Part shown: positions 53,431 through 64,000 of the stretch, piece by piece
Position numbering within the stretch: position 1 is the stretch's first letter
Layout: the number at the start of each line of letters is the position of its first letter
Assembly (NCBI GenBank): GCA_037179335.1
Contig: JAKZHN010000010.1
Span: 1,247,870-1,311,869 of the forward strand
DNA from: Cyclaneusma minus
Lineage: Eukaryota; Ascomycota; Leotiomycetes; Marthamycetales; Marthamycetaceae
Direction: 5' to 3'
DNA: 64,000 bases
The notes under the pieces: generated by a model
Told to the model about the DNA's origin: nothing
What the model saw: only the letters and a program-made list of their open reading frames with translations
The model's database searches: none
Program-made: the position numbers and the translations under genes

Positions 53431-55952
53431 TTACGCCTTTCTCCGGCCACAGAGCCGGCTGAAAACCCCTTCAAAGCAACTGCCGAACAGCGTGTTACAG
53501 ATCGATCGAAGCAGACCACCCTTGTTTTCGTCGTCGAGGGCTGTGGGCTTGAGAGCAGAAGACGAATCGCTGGAGGAAGCTGTCGAGTTACGTTGCTTCA
53601 TATTGTCGCCGTCCGCCTCAGATTCAGAGGATGTGGATTTGGCCATGTCTTGCCGTGTAGCTGCTGTGTTGGAGACGGGAGCTTCTGGCTGAGCACGAGC
53701 CTCTGTGGTCGGACCGTCGACTTGAGGAGTCACATAAGCTTGGGATACTCGCAAATCGTCATTGCCGCCGCCCACAGGGGATACGGAGCTCTCGCTGGCG
53801 CCATGGCCAATATCGTGTTGCTCTGAGTCTGCGTTACCACCCGGAAGAGCTGTTTTTGCAGAGGTCGTTGTCTCGTTGGGAGGAGACACGCTGGATTCGG
53901 GCTGCTTTTCCGCCTGGGCCTTATGAACTCCGTTCATCACACGATCGGTGGCGGAGACATCTGTGGCAGTCGTGATTTCCTGGTGGTGTGTCTCCAAAGA
54001 CTGGTTGAGCTCCGAATGGTTTGGTTCTACCGAAATCGACTGCTCGGGAGTGGACTCTGAAGCAGCGTTCTTAGTGGTGACATCTTCTGTATTGTTACCA
54101 GCATGTCCATTTTCTGCGGCTCGATCAGCTGTGGTGCTGCTTTGCTGGGTGCTATCCAGCTCGAATTGCTTTGCGATCCTCTCGCTGGGTCGCCCATTCG
54201 AGACTGGCAGTGGCTGGGTCGGGCTTGGGAGGGATTCTATTGCAGGCTCCTCGTCGTCCTGCTCTGCCTGATCCTCAGGGATGCATCCGAGAGATGGAGA
54301 AGGGTCGAGTGTTGAGGAGAAAGATACTGAATTGAGAGGTGTAGGTACATGAGAAGAAGACAGATCGGTCCCGGTATGTTTCGGAGAGGGAGATGGCAGG
54401 TCTGCATCGCTTCTGCTCCGCACAACCGGACTGGGTGGTACACCATTGATAATAGTCTCATCCTCGCTTAATCGGGACTCGGCGGATTTCATGTGTGCCA
54501 GTATCGATGGTCGATCTGCAGGGAACTGCTCAAGCGTTGGGTCGTTCACGTCAATAGCCTCCTCTTGGACTGAAGGGGATGGATCTGGTGGCGTTGAGAC
54601 TGATGCGGCTCGCTCGTGATCGAACAAAGGGGCTCGCTCCTCAGCTTGCGTTTCGACCTCATGCGCCTCGTACTGGAACAACGGGGCGCGGTCCTCAGCT
54701 GGGGTCGCAGGATACTCGGGTGACTCATCCTTCCCTTCCTCATCAATCACAGCAGCACTGTCGGCTACCTCAGCAGCAACATTGGCAACCTCAGTAATAG
54801 GAGTCGATGAAAGTCGTCTGTAGCCTATGCGACCAGCTTCCTCGTCTGAAATTGGCGGACTTGGGGTCAATCGATCCAGAATTGCCGCACTGTCTGCAAC
54901 TTCAGCTGCTGTTCTCGCAACTTCAGGGATTGGCGTGTGCGAGAGCCGCCTCAGGCCTAAGCGGCCAGCTTCTTCATCCGCAATTGGTGGAGTAGAAGCT
55001 TCCTGATCCAGCGTTGCGGCCGTGTCGGCGACTTCAGCAGCTATCTCTGATTCGCCCAGGGTCTCTTCCTCAGCCTTCACGACCATCTGGTCAGGCTCCG
55101 CGTCTGCTGCACGCATCTCATGAGCCTCTTTCTGGCCATATGTTGCGTCAACTCCGAAATCATCGCCGTGAGCAGGCTTGGTGTCCACCTTTTCAACGAC
55201 CAGCTCCGGGACGTTTGGAGGAGTCGTATGCGCCGTTTCGTCGGTTGCGGACTGCTGTTCTTCATGAGACACAGTCGGAAGTTCTTTGAGCGCTGCATCA
55301 ACTGGTTTCGATTCTTCTTTTGGTGTGGCCATGTCTTGTTCGGAGGTGGAGGGGTTTTGAGGAGGCGGGATATCTGCTTCTTGCGGTTCCTTGGTCGACG
55401 GTTGGGATGTTCCAGGTGCCGCGGAATCTGCGGACTCTGCGGAGTTTCGTTTGTCCATTTCAGGGACTGTTTGTTGGGTGCCGTCGAGATCGAGACTTTC
55501 CGGTGTTTGATGTAAATCTTTGCCAAGTTCTTCGACTCCAGGGTCCGTCGACGCATGGGGTGAGGAGCTCCTCGCTTCGGATATTGGAACTTCCAGCAAG
55601 TTGTTGCGGTTGCCGGCGCTGTCGGTAGCTGTGGAAGAAGGTTAGCTGTTGTAGAGAGGCTGAGAGGAAACCAGTGTCAACAGAAGGAGCCGCACAGGCA
55701 AAACGTACCAACATAAACATCCTCGTTCAAAGCCCACCAATCTCCTGTTCCTATCCGGAACTTGTACTGGTACTCCTTCCCCTCCTCAACTAACACTGTC
55801 TTTCGAAAGCTATGCTCACCACCTGCGTCGGTCGTGTACTCCATTTCCTCGGGAACCCATGGTGGTTCGGAAAAAGAGCCGGCGAGATAGACAGGAGGCT
55901 GCGTGCCTTGCTTGTCGTACATCACCTGCATTGGTACCCTTCGAGGAGCCAT
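53431..55952 (-). CDS. CBM48 (AMPK-beta-like glycogen-binding) protein with long disordered tail (813 aa)
   Basis: Exons 55709-55952 and 53431-55628; 80-nt intron (GTACGT...CCACAG) joins EDVYV to ATDSAGNRNN. Residues ~8-90 form a CBM48/E-set domain: VYLAGSFSEPPWVPEEMEY, HSFRKTVLVEEGKEYQYKFR, GDWWALNEDVYV and NRNNLLEV, the layout of the AMPK beta glycogen-binding module. The next ~700 residues are acidic, Ser/Glu/Pro-rich and disordered. They include about 2.5 tandem copies of a ~39-residue unit (~270-385) with SDEEAGRIGYRRLSSTPI, whose RRLS is a basophilic kinase site. The C-terminus GGLLRSICNTLFGSCFEGVF is hydrophobic with two Cys, so membrane tethering is possible. No kinase-interacting C-terminal AMPK-beta domain is seen. 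Confidence 0.85.
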
Positions 55953-56920
55953 GCTGGAAGCCGATGTGAGCCAACGGACTGTAAGGATGTGTCGGATTGC
56001 AAAAGGTAATGGGCGCGCAGTCGGCTGCTAGGTCTCCCAAAGAGCAATGGGGAACAATTTGACGTAGATGCCGACTTCCTATAAATCGTATGACGGCGTG
56101 CTGCGCTTCGCAAAGAGTGACAGAAGCGAGGGAAGGCCCCCAACAAATAGCAGGAGCAACAGCTGGTCAGACGGCAAACGGCGCTTTCGAGCTCTGGGAT
56201 GTCGGCAACGGCAGCAGAGGCCAATCCTCTGAAGATAATAGAAGCGGAGCTTCTGGTCCTAGAGCCGATACGGCGCGAAGCAGACAAATAGGCGAATAGG
56301 GAATCAAGGCAAATGTATTTTGTGTATTCTGGCGGACTCTAACGCATGGTATCAACTCCAAGGGACTCGTTCGATTGCGGCACCGAGCGCGGGCATTCTC
56401 CAACCGGCAACGAATCCTGCTTCTGCAAGTCGAGCTCCGGGGAAGCTACGTCCATAAAGTGCATGTAGAGTGTGGTCGCTGGTTGGGTCGATTGGCATTT
56501 GGTGGACTTTTGTTGTCTGCATATATATATACATGTACTAAACCGTACGCCAGACTAATAACAGTAGTTGGACAAAATGAATCGATCCAGAACATGTAAT
56601 TGGAGGTTTCCTTTGGTTTCCTTTCAATGGTTTCCTTTAAAGATTGGAACATTGATGTAGGTACTTTCAATAGCAAAGATACCGTATGAAGGCCCGTGCG
56701 CCGTGCCAAAGCCACGCGCCTTTGAGACGATTGGATCGGGAAACATGAAGAAACGCCGTGCCATGTGATCTCATCGCTATGTGCTAAACTATTTCGCGAC
56801 AAACCACATAGCCTCCGAACCACGCCCGCCAATTTTTATATTGCCAGACTGACAGCTTCGCGGCGTCGCTGCATGGCCTGACGCTTCCCTGCCAAGCTCA
56901 TTTGCAGGACATCCTTCGCC
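55953..56920. other. Divergent intergenic region
   Basis: Between the CBM48 gene (minus) and IWR1 (plus). No supported gene; TATATATATACATGTA near 56521-56536 and a TTTCCTTT repeat near 56608-56640 are the only notable features. Confidence 0.5.
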
Positions 56921-58661
56921 ATGTCTCTGCCTACCTACTTGAGGATCAAACGAAAGGCCACGGATGAGCCCGTCGACCTGCTCCGTGAGTGGCCTTCGCA
57001 GTCCAGCTTCGCCGACCCCTCAGCTAATTTTGTACAGGCGTTGAAGAAGAACACCTGGGTGTGAAGAAGCGCCGCGCAGATGGCTTCGTTTTCCGACTGC
57101 AGCCCAACACGAATCCTATCAGCATCGATTCTCCTGTCAATGACCCTTCGAGGAAGCTGAAGAACGTTGGGGCATCTTGGGCAAACCGAAAGCCACAAGT
57201 AGAGAGTCTGCAAGCAGATGAGACGAGGAACGCTTCTCTACCGGGACAAGGACACCAAGTCATTCCACCCACCGGCTTCGCAAATTGTACTATCGCCCAC
57301 GGTGGTCAAAACGTCCAAGGGGATCGTGACCCGACAGGTAGTCAACCGGAACCTGCATTCCAATCTACAGCGAGACCATCTCAGGTGCCACGGCGCTTTC
57401 ATTTGGCAAGAGACCGCGCAAATGACAGGACAAGAGGTCATGGCGTCGAGAAAACGAGGGACAGGAAACATGTGCCAAGGTATGCGCCGGCAGTTTTCAT
57501 GGAGCAGACTCAGGGTCACAGGACTGTGAATCGCGAAGTCCTGCACAACACGCTCAAAACCAAAGGGGAGGAAAATCATGGTCCCGGTGAAGATGAACGT
57601 GTTTCTGGTACTGCAGGACTTGGCCGTACCAATGACACAGATCAAAACATTGAGACCCGAAAGGAGCAATCGTCGAACACGCCGGGTTCTTCTGGTCAGC
57701 GCTTGACTCACTTTCCTGCCCGCAATGTACGGCTTGCATCAGGCAGAGTTATCCCCTGGAACGTGGACTCGGAAACCTTGGCAGAAGAAATGCAAGCATA
57801 CACCATGCAAGAAATTGGGCGGAACCTAGCTCAAGCGTCCCAAACATCACCATTTGGTATGGAAATACACATTGTTCTTGATCTGCTGAATGTCAATTGG
57901 TATAATCAGCTGACACATCTTTACTAGATAACCCCTCCTTGCATTCGACTGCTCCTCGGGCTCGCGGCATCAGTTCGCACGCTGGTTTTGGAGGCAAATA
58001 TAAGCCCAAGAAGCCCGTGAGACGAAACCAGACCCAAACAAGCAAGCCCGATGTTGGACCAGAGCACGCGTCAAGCCAGGATACAACTGACTTGACCGAG
58101 CCTTCGGAAGACATCGATATGGACGAGGCCGACTATGTGACCGATACGTACATTCGGGTTCCTGTCGAAGCTATAGCCGACAGCGAGATCGGAACTATGG
58201 GTCTACTATGCCTTGAAACGGAAGAAGATGCGATTGAGTTTTATGGCGATGATGATAGCGACAGCGATGTGATCTATGACGAGGAAGAAGATGAAAATGG
58301 TGAACACACCTATGATTCAATCAATTTGCCTTGCTGACTGTTCAAAGCTGAGGACCATCCTTCCCACGATTATCCCGAAGACGAAATTGACTCTGAGGAC
58401 GAGTACGATCGAGAGGCTTATCGTTTCCGCAACGGAAATGCCTCGGACCTCGAAGAATTCGACTTAAACGACTATGACGACGAAGCCAACTTCAGTGATG
58501 ACGAATCGGCCTACCCTTGGTCTCGAAAGCCATGGCATCGCAAGCTTGAGTCCAAGATCTTAAGTGGCGGAAGTGCCTTAGCCGGCCATGATCCGTTGAA
58601 CAAATACGAAGCAGGCACGGGTAACGACGAGTCGGACAGTGATGAAGAGATGCAAGGATGA
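56921..58661 (+). CDS. IWR1: Iwr1, RNA polymerase II nuclear import factor (522 aa)
   Basis: Exons 56921-56984, 57038-57856, 57928-58299 and 58348-58661; introns of 53, 71 and 48 nt, the latter two with GCTGAC branches. It starts MSLPTYLRIKRKATDEPVDL, the conserved Iwr1 N-terminus holding the bipartite import signal (RIKRK...KKRR). The family core is in exons 3-4: YVTDTYIRVPVEA, IGTMGLLCLETEEDAIEFYG, DDDSDSDVIYDEEEDENAED then HDYPEDEIDSEDEYD. Splicing across the last intron rebuilds ENAED...DYPEDE exactly as in the family. It binds Pol II between its two largest subunits and directs its import with importin alpha. The long central region is variable. Confidence 0.92.
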
Positions 58662-59301
58662 GCATCGCCCTGCACGTCCCACGTCGCGGTACTTGAAACT
58701 TCCTACCGCTCACGACTGTCCAGTGACAATTGCTCGACACAGTCACCGTAATGATCGACTCTCATAGTTGCTGTGCATGGAAATAATCAAACTATGCAGG
58801 TCAAGGTGACCACAGCTTCCGCCTACCTTGGCTTGGGCCAGAAAGCAACACAATAGCTTTCGCGGTCGAACGGCACTGTCAGACAATGGCGTCGTCTCGA
58901 GAAATACGTAATTGCATTTCTTGTCTGATTCTGTCACAACCTTGTGAGTGATGGGCTAGCTGCAAGATTTGAAGTGTACAGTGACATGAAAAGTCAGTGC
59001 CCTGAGCAGCGACGATCACGAAGTATGCAAGTGCGATGATTAAGTCTACATTCATTGGCTATAGACATTCCCATCTGGCTACCTAGGTATACAAGACCCG
59101 GCCAGGCAGAGAGAAGAGGAAGAATAATGACGCGGGGCTATATATGTTGTGAAGCACCACTGGCGTTCAATCATCTTGTACACATTTCCTTCGATGGCCA
59201 CGGACAACTCTTTCCAGCCTCAGTGCCTCATCACATATCTCCTACCACTTGGATGGACATCATCGATTTCGTCTCGTGATGCAGCCACTCGGTCCAGGTG
59301 A
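58662..59301. other. Convergent intergenic region
   Basis: Between the 3' ends of IWR1 and the minus-strand gene. Contains the 10-bp palindrome TACCTAGGTA at 59080-59089. No gene seen. Confidence 0.5.
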
Positions 59302-60664
59302 TCATCCTCTCGCTTTGTCGATAGCTCGCTGAAGAGCGCTCTTGTTGTCTTCTTCCTCGGCTTTGTCGTCCCATTTGAAGTCCAATAGTTGGCATTCATC
59401 CATCTTGTCATCCACCAATAATTCGAAAGACTCCACCGATCCTGAATCTTCCTTTTCAACTGGGTTCCGTCAGTCAAGCACTTCGAACCCCAACCTGGAA
59501 CGACTTACTCTGTGTCTGGCATTCGTCAAGATGCTGTGCGCTGACAAAGTTGTATTTGCTGTCGCGATATTTGAGAATGGCTCTCGGCTTTTGCTGAACA
59601 AGCTTGGGTCGGAAGTCGACGATGTCCTGCAGAATTTTTCGTTTGCGGATGTTGGCTTTAACGACAAGAACCTGCCCGCGCTTATTGCGAGCCCATCTGT
59701 TTCTATGCCTGTCGTCCTTCACAGGCCAGACTTGCTCTCGGTAGGATATGCCCTGCAATCCTTGTGCTGAACGCTTCTCGCATATTTCGCCATTTGCTTG
59801 CAAGACATGGCTATACCATTGGACGGTCTTGTTCCAAGGATACCCATGATCTTCACGGAAGTAGGTGATGACTTCCTTCTTGAACTTGTCGTAAGGCCGG
59901 GTTGTTTCTCCCGATTTCCCCTTCAGTACCCGGGCATTCTGTCTTGGACTCGACAAGGTGGATGACGACGAGCGGCTGGACCGGGCCTGGCGGATGGCAA
60001 GCGAGCGTTGGTCGCCACTGTGTCCAGAGTCGAGCGAGTAGAAGTCGAGTCCGCAGGATCGACCCGTTGCTGGGTGGAGGGCGAGATGAGCGGCACCTTC
60101 TTGCTGAGGGCTTGATGGTCTCGAGCGGTAGAATCGCTCTCGCCGAGCGTGGGATGGACGGCTCTTGTTGTGAAGACCAAGAGACGCAAGGTCGGGTGGG
60201 CACCATCCTGAAAGCGGGGGGCTTATTGCAGACCGACTCCGAGCATGAGCGTCAGCATAGTAGGAGGCTGTCGAAGCGTTCAGACTAGCCTGCGAGCTGT
60301 GGTACAGAGGATGTATAGTAGGTTCTCCCTCATAGCGTCGATAGCCATGCTCGTACGCAGAGTAGGGGAAGGGCAGCTCAGTCCTTGGAAGGGCATCGGA
60401 GCGGGCGTAGGTGCTTTCGACCTTTGTTGACGAGTTGTTCAGGAGCGAGTGTATGTTTGATCTCCTGCTTGTGTCGGGACAGTCGTCACTGCTCAGACTG
60501 CCCTCTGTGGCGAGATCTCTCATGTCGGCATCTTCATCTTCAGTCTTGACTCCGCCGACAGCCTGAGTATCGGAGGGATGGGTGAAGTCGAGGATGTACC
60601 GAAGACTGCCCTTATCCTCAGAAGTGGCGTCGAGGCTCGAAGAGGTGCTGAGTTTCCTTCTCAT
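59302..60664 (-). CDS. Basic protein of unknown function (437 aa)
   Basis: Exons 59509-60664 and 59302-59459; 49-nt intron (GTAAGT...ACCCAG), phases agree. ATG 60664 chosen as the first in frame (MRRKLSTSSSLDA). The N-terminal ~250 residues are Ser/Pro-rich and disordered. A compact region (~260-385) looks folded: RPYDKFKKEVITYFREDHGY, NKTVQWYSHVLQANGEICEK, VWPVKDDRHRNRWARNKRGQ and DFRPKLVQQKPRAILKYRDS. The end is acidic (DDKMDECQLLDFKWDDKAEE). I do not recognise the domain; the aromatic/basic pattern could suit nucleic-acid binding, but that is a guess. Confidence 0.72.
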
Positions 60665-63600
60665 GATGCGGGTGGTGAATGAAGAAAGGGATGGTTCTGG
60701 AGTGTAGGTCAGGATGAGCTTCAAGTGAGCTAGCTGGCGGGCAAGTAGCTCGTTTTCAATGGGGGCAGTTTCGAGGGCTTATAATAGCATCCGTCGGTAA
60801 TCATCTCCAGGGTCCTTGATCAGTGCCCCCCGCCAGCGGAATGTGGATCATCCCTCACACCCAAGGTGCCGGAATATACGTCTCATTTGCAGAGTGCAGC
60901 CCAGAATTTTCATTGCGCGTATTTATCACATTTCCTGGCTAGCGGTTCCAACGACCTGGATGGCCATCCAAGCAGCCTGCGCTTGGGAAGCAGGCTTCTG
61001 CTTCCCCGAGCCGGGATAAGGCCGCTCACTGAGAGAGACGCAGATGAGTCTGACGACTCCTGCGCAGAAAGAATGGTTCATCGCTGGGGGGGGGGTCTGA
61101 GCACTGCGAGCACTGCTGCTAAACTTCTTCACCTGGCACATCAAATGGTGACACCTGTCGATTAAATCTGCAGCAGGCGCGTGCAGTTCAAGCAGGGTCA
61201 GGAGGTAGGCGATGTTGCATCACGTTGATCGTTTTGTCTTTTGTTTTCCCCTCCAGGGTGATCCTTGCCGTATGGAACGGATACAGTGGGTTTTCAATAT
61301 CAGGCTGCTACGAAATCCTGCAGCGGCTACAACACCCCATTACACGCTCTATAGCATGACCTGGGCTTCCAGGCCTTTCATAGACACTCTATGCAATGGA
61401 GACGATCCAGGCGAAGTCTCGCTTCGGACGGAGGGCCCATCGCCGGATCCCAGGACCCAGGCTGAGGCCGTGTTGAGTTGATCTGCCTGCCTTCTGGAGA
61501 ATGCCCATTGACACTCGCATTACTTCTCTTTCCTTGCTTTGAAGCGACGAACATTCCGCAGAGACCCGTGGATCCACATGCGCTTGCTGCATTGGGGATG
61601 GGCTTGTGCTGCCGTTGGCGAGCCGGAGGCACTGACATTTGGCTAGTAGTCTCATTGTTTTCATGTGCCCAATATCTCCGTAGCTCTCCCTTGGGTCCCG
61701 GCTACCGGGCTCGCCCCGGACTCTTGGACAGTCCTGCTATGACGTCTCAGCCGAGCCTCGAGCGGAGAACTGGCCGCCCAGCGCCAGGCTGGCAGATGCT
61801 GATAAGAAGATTGTATCAAGTAGATCGAGGCCTCTGTGGTCAGCGCCAGTCCCAGATATGGTCCACGCGCAACGGAAGCCTCAGGAGCGGATCTAATCTC
61901 ATCTCACACAAGTCACGGCGCTGTGGGGCGTGACCTGGAACTCGAAGTATGCTGCAACCTGTCTGTGCATTCTTTAACCTGATATCCGCTCCTCGACTTG
62001 GTAAGCCGGTCCTGACGGTGATGTTATTGCAACTTGCCGCGGTTTCAGGAAGCCGTTACACAAGCCAAAAAAGAAACACGTCGATTCTGGAACCCTGGAG
62101 GCCTGCATTTCCGGCCCTGTCAGCGCCAAACCAGCCAGTCCAGAAGGCCGTGTCCTCGAACCCATGCCGGCAACTGCGACTCCCGCCGCCGGATGCATGG
62201 GAGATGGCGAGAGAGCTATCGGTGAAGGTGTGTTCCAGAACCCCGCAGAAAGATGGCTTGCGAATCGCGGCGGCAAAATGGGCGATTGCATTTGTGGAGA
62301 GCAGTGGCAGCTGTGTGCTTCCGTGGGCCATCGACCCAGAACTCCTGGATCTTGGAGCTTCCCCCACGTGTGGTCTACCGTTTGGACAACGGACAAGATA
62401 TGTGGGGGGCCATGAAGCCGGATGCCTACTTTGCAAAACGTCCAAGTTCAATCTACACTCGCACGTGGCGCCGGAGATTTTGGCGGCGGCATTGAAACGT
62501 CCGCTATCAAGCGTGTGTTGCTTTTCAAGACGCTTTCCTATAAGCCCGACGGACTATGTACTACTTGAAGTACCAGTTGCGAGAGAACTTCTTCAACGAG
62601 GACAGACCCTTGCGACATCTGGGAATACCACCACACTCGAAGACGGAGAGCCAAGGTAATTCCTGGCTGCTCCCAGAGAATTCTACCGAGTTGCTTGTTT
62701 CGGTAAGTCAAAGCAACCCCATCGTCGCTTTGAACTTTTTGAATGTGCGACAGAATCCACATTTTGCAGGTTAATATAGACAGCGATCATGTCCATTGTC
62801 GAAATCGTAGATCATGCTTTTCGGCAAGTTTTGATGGACGAGTGCTATGCCTCCAAATTCCAAGATTTACGACCATTTAGTGGCTAGAATTGGGTATATT
62901 GCGTGGCACTCCAAGTAGGCCTTCAATGTGAGACCGCCAATGGATGGCGGGATGGCCAGGGGCGTGAGAATGAAAAGGGGCTCCTATCTTCAGGACTACT
63001 CCGAGGAGAACTTGAATTGGTCTGCTAGGTCACAGGTGCCTGCCGCCACGCCTCTAGCCCGTAGTCTAGATCACTTGCATTCTCCAGACCTCAGAACTCT
63101 GGAGCCACGGTGGATTGTCGGTGAGGACCTCGCTGTCTGGTCCAGGCTCCAGCTCGCTCATGTCTTGAACCTTCAGCCGCTGGTGCCTTGTTTCGATTTC
63201 CTTAGTACCACAGTGTCGAAGAAACCGTGTTCTACAAACAGACGCCCGGCGGCGCTCTTGCAGGATCGCTGTCCCCGTGGTAAGTCTGGAATGTGGAAAT
63301 CTTCAGCTCCGAAGGGGCTGCTTGTTCGCCGAGAATCAATACTAAGGTTGGCGAGCTGAACTGCAACGTGGTTAGTGGTGACCACAGGATCGGGACATAG
63401 AACCGTGGAGAACTGCTGACCTCATCGAGGACTCGATCTCCTCGGCCACTGGGTTCACGTGAAGACTCGAGATCACAGTGATGCTTGTCACTTGATCAAA
63501 GGCCTTCCAGGGGTCACAAAAACCCACACAGTAACATCTATGACGTTTGACCTATCAAAAGTTCCTGCCATGGTTTCGAAGCGACCTCGCCGCCCGAACA

Positions 63601-64000
63601 AACCAAAGACAAACTTCGGATACGGGTCGCAATCTATACCTCGATTGGTGACGAACAGTAGGTATCTATGAGACTACACGACAGGTGATCTTGCTTGAAA
63701 GCAACGACCCACTGGTCTACGAGTGACAAGCCGATTAGCCGTCAGACTGTTACCAAGTCAGACCAAAGTCGATCACTCATAACGGACTTGTGTAATGTCC
63801 TTCAAGAAGCAGTCATCATCCTTCTTAATGCTTTCCATATAGTTCCAATCTATATCTCAATTTGTTCTCACTTGTTCGTCCACTGAACACCCCCGGTTTG
63901 ATTTCGCACAAATCTTCTATCCATGCTTCGGGATGAGACCAGCCAATTTGAGGGCTGACCCAGCCGACCCCGAGGAAAGATGCGCAAGGTATTTACAGAG
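60665..64000. other. Terminal 3.3 kb with only weak ORFs
   Basis: Apart from the low-confidence ORF at 61949-62659, I see only overlapping short frames without splice logic. An imperfect hairpin GAAGCAGGCTTCTGCTTC (60988-61005), a run of ten G at 61085-61094 and some C/G-rich blocks are present. It could be an old decayed gene or the non-coding flank of genes outside the window. Confidence 0.4.
61949..62659 (+). CDS. Doubtful hypothetical ORF (236 aa)
   Basis: Longest ATG-started frame in the last 3 kb. It begins MLQPVCAFFNLISAPRLGKP with a moderately hydrophobic early segment (VLTVMLLQLAAVSG) and has several Cys residues, but no recognised domain, and other frames of similar length overlap on both strands. 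Donor/acceptor-like sites inside (for example TTTCAG at 62047) mean a spliced gene is also possible. Confidence 0.25.
   Translation: MLQPVCAFFNLISAPRLGKPVLTVMLLQLAAVSGSRYTSQKRNTSILEPWRPAFPALSAPNQPVQKAVSSNPCRQLRLPPPDAWEMARELSVKVCSRTPQKDGLRIAAAKWAIAFVESSGSCVLPWAIDPELLDLGASPTCGLPFGQRTRYVGGHEAGCLLCKTSKFNLHSHVAPEILAAALKRPLSSVCCFSRRFPISPTDYVLLEVPVARELLQRGQTLATSGNTTTLEDGEPR

Noticed and set aside
61378..62495. Several overlapping frames on both strands near the right end
   Set aside because: GC-rich DNA gives long chance frames; none has a family motif or consistent splice sites.
1..64000. Search for tRNA genes, rRNA, CRISPR arrays, telomere repeats
   Set aside because: No tRNA-like T-arm and acceptor pairing, no regular spaced repeats of CRISPR type, and no TTAGGG arrays were seen by eye; a covariance-model scan was not possible.

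Overview
The window is nuclear DNA of a filamentous ascomycete (Pezizomycotina; the class is not settled by the sequence). The reasons are: dense genes on both strands; short GT-AG introns, mostly 48-133 nt, with CTAAC/CTGAC-like branch sites; and typical fungal families (PTH11/rhodopsin-like receptor, GT69 mannosyltransferase, Ecm14 pseudopeptidase, Zn2Cys6 regulator, Pex26-like peroxin). I found no bacterial operon, no rRNA, no CRISPR array and no tRNA. Start codons are ATG throughout; gene models were built by joining open frames across splice sites so that family motifs read through in frame.

Left part (1-16 kb): a proline/serine-rich low-complexity ORF with a 4-nt overlapping small ORF upstream; a basic/acidic unknown protein; an LCCL-domain membrane protein; QTRT2 (queuine salvage into tRNA); a 566-bp TA-flanked inverted-repeat element filled by a 19-bp minisatellite; an acidic unknown protein whose long intron carries an inverted copy of its own second exon; and a seven-TM rhodopsin-like membrane protein.

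Middle (16-33 kb): a membrane-anchored PhoD-like phosphatase with a 12-nt micro-exon; three small genes (19.8-23.2 kb) that seem to share one undescribed ~75-residue domain; then three genes of RNA handling and translation: PHF5A/Rds3 (SF3b) head-to-head with a pinin-like protein, and mitochondrial ribosomal protein mL46. The Ecm14 pseudo-carboxypeptidase follows.

Right part (33-64 kb): a large Sec7-PH Arf exchange factor, an FAD monooxygenase, a seven-exon Zn2Cys6 transcription factor, a tail-anchored Pex26-like peroxin, a soluble epoxide hydrolase, a GT69 mannosyltransferase, a CBM48 protein with a very long disordered tail, the RNA polymerase II import factor Iwr1, and a conserved-looking basic protein. 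The last 3.3 kb hold only weak ORFs.

Most genes are ordinary housekeeping or accessory genes with no pathway clustering. The most unusual items are the inverted exon copy inside the intron at 10.3-10.8 kb, the minisatellite-filled mariner-like element at 8.8-9.4 kb, and the three-gene family at 19.8-23.2 kb.
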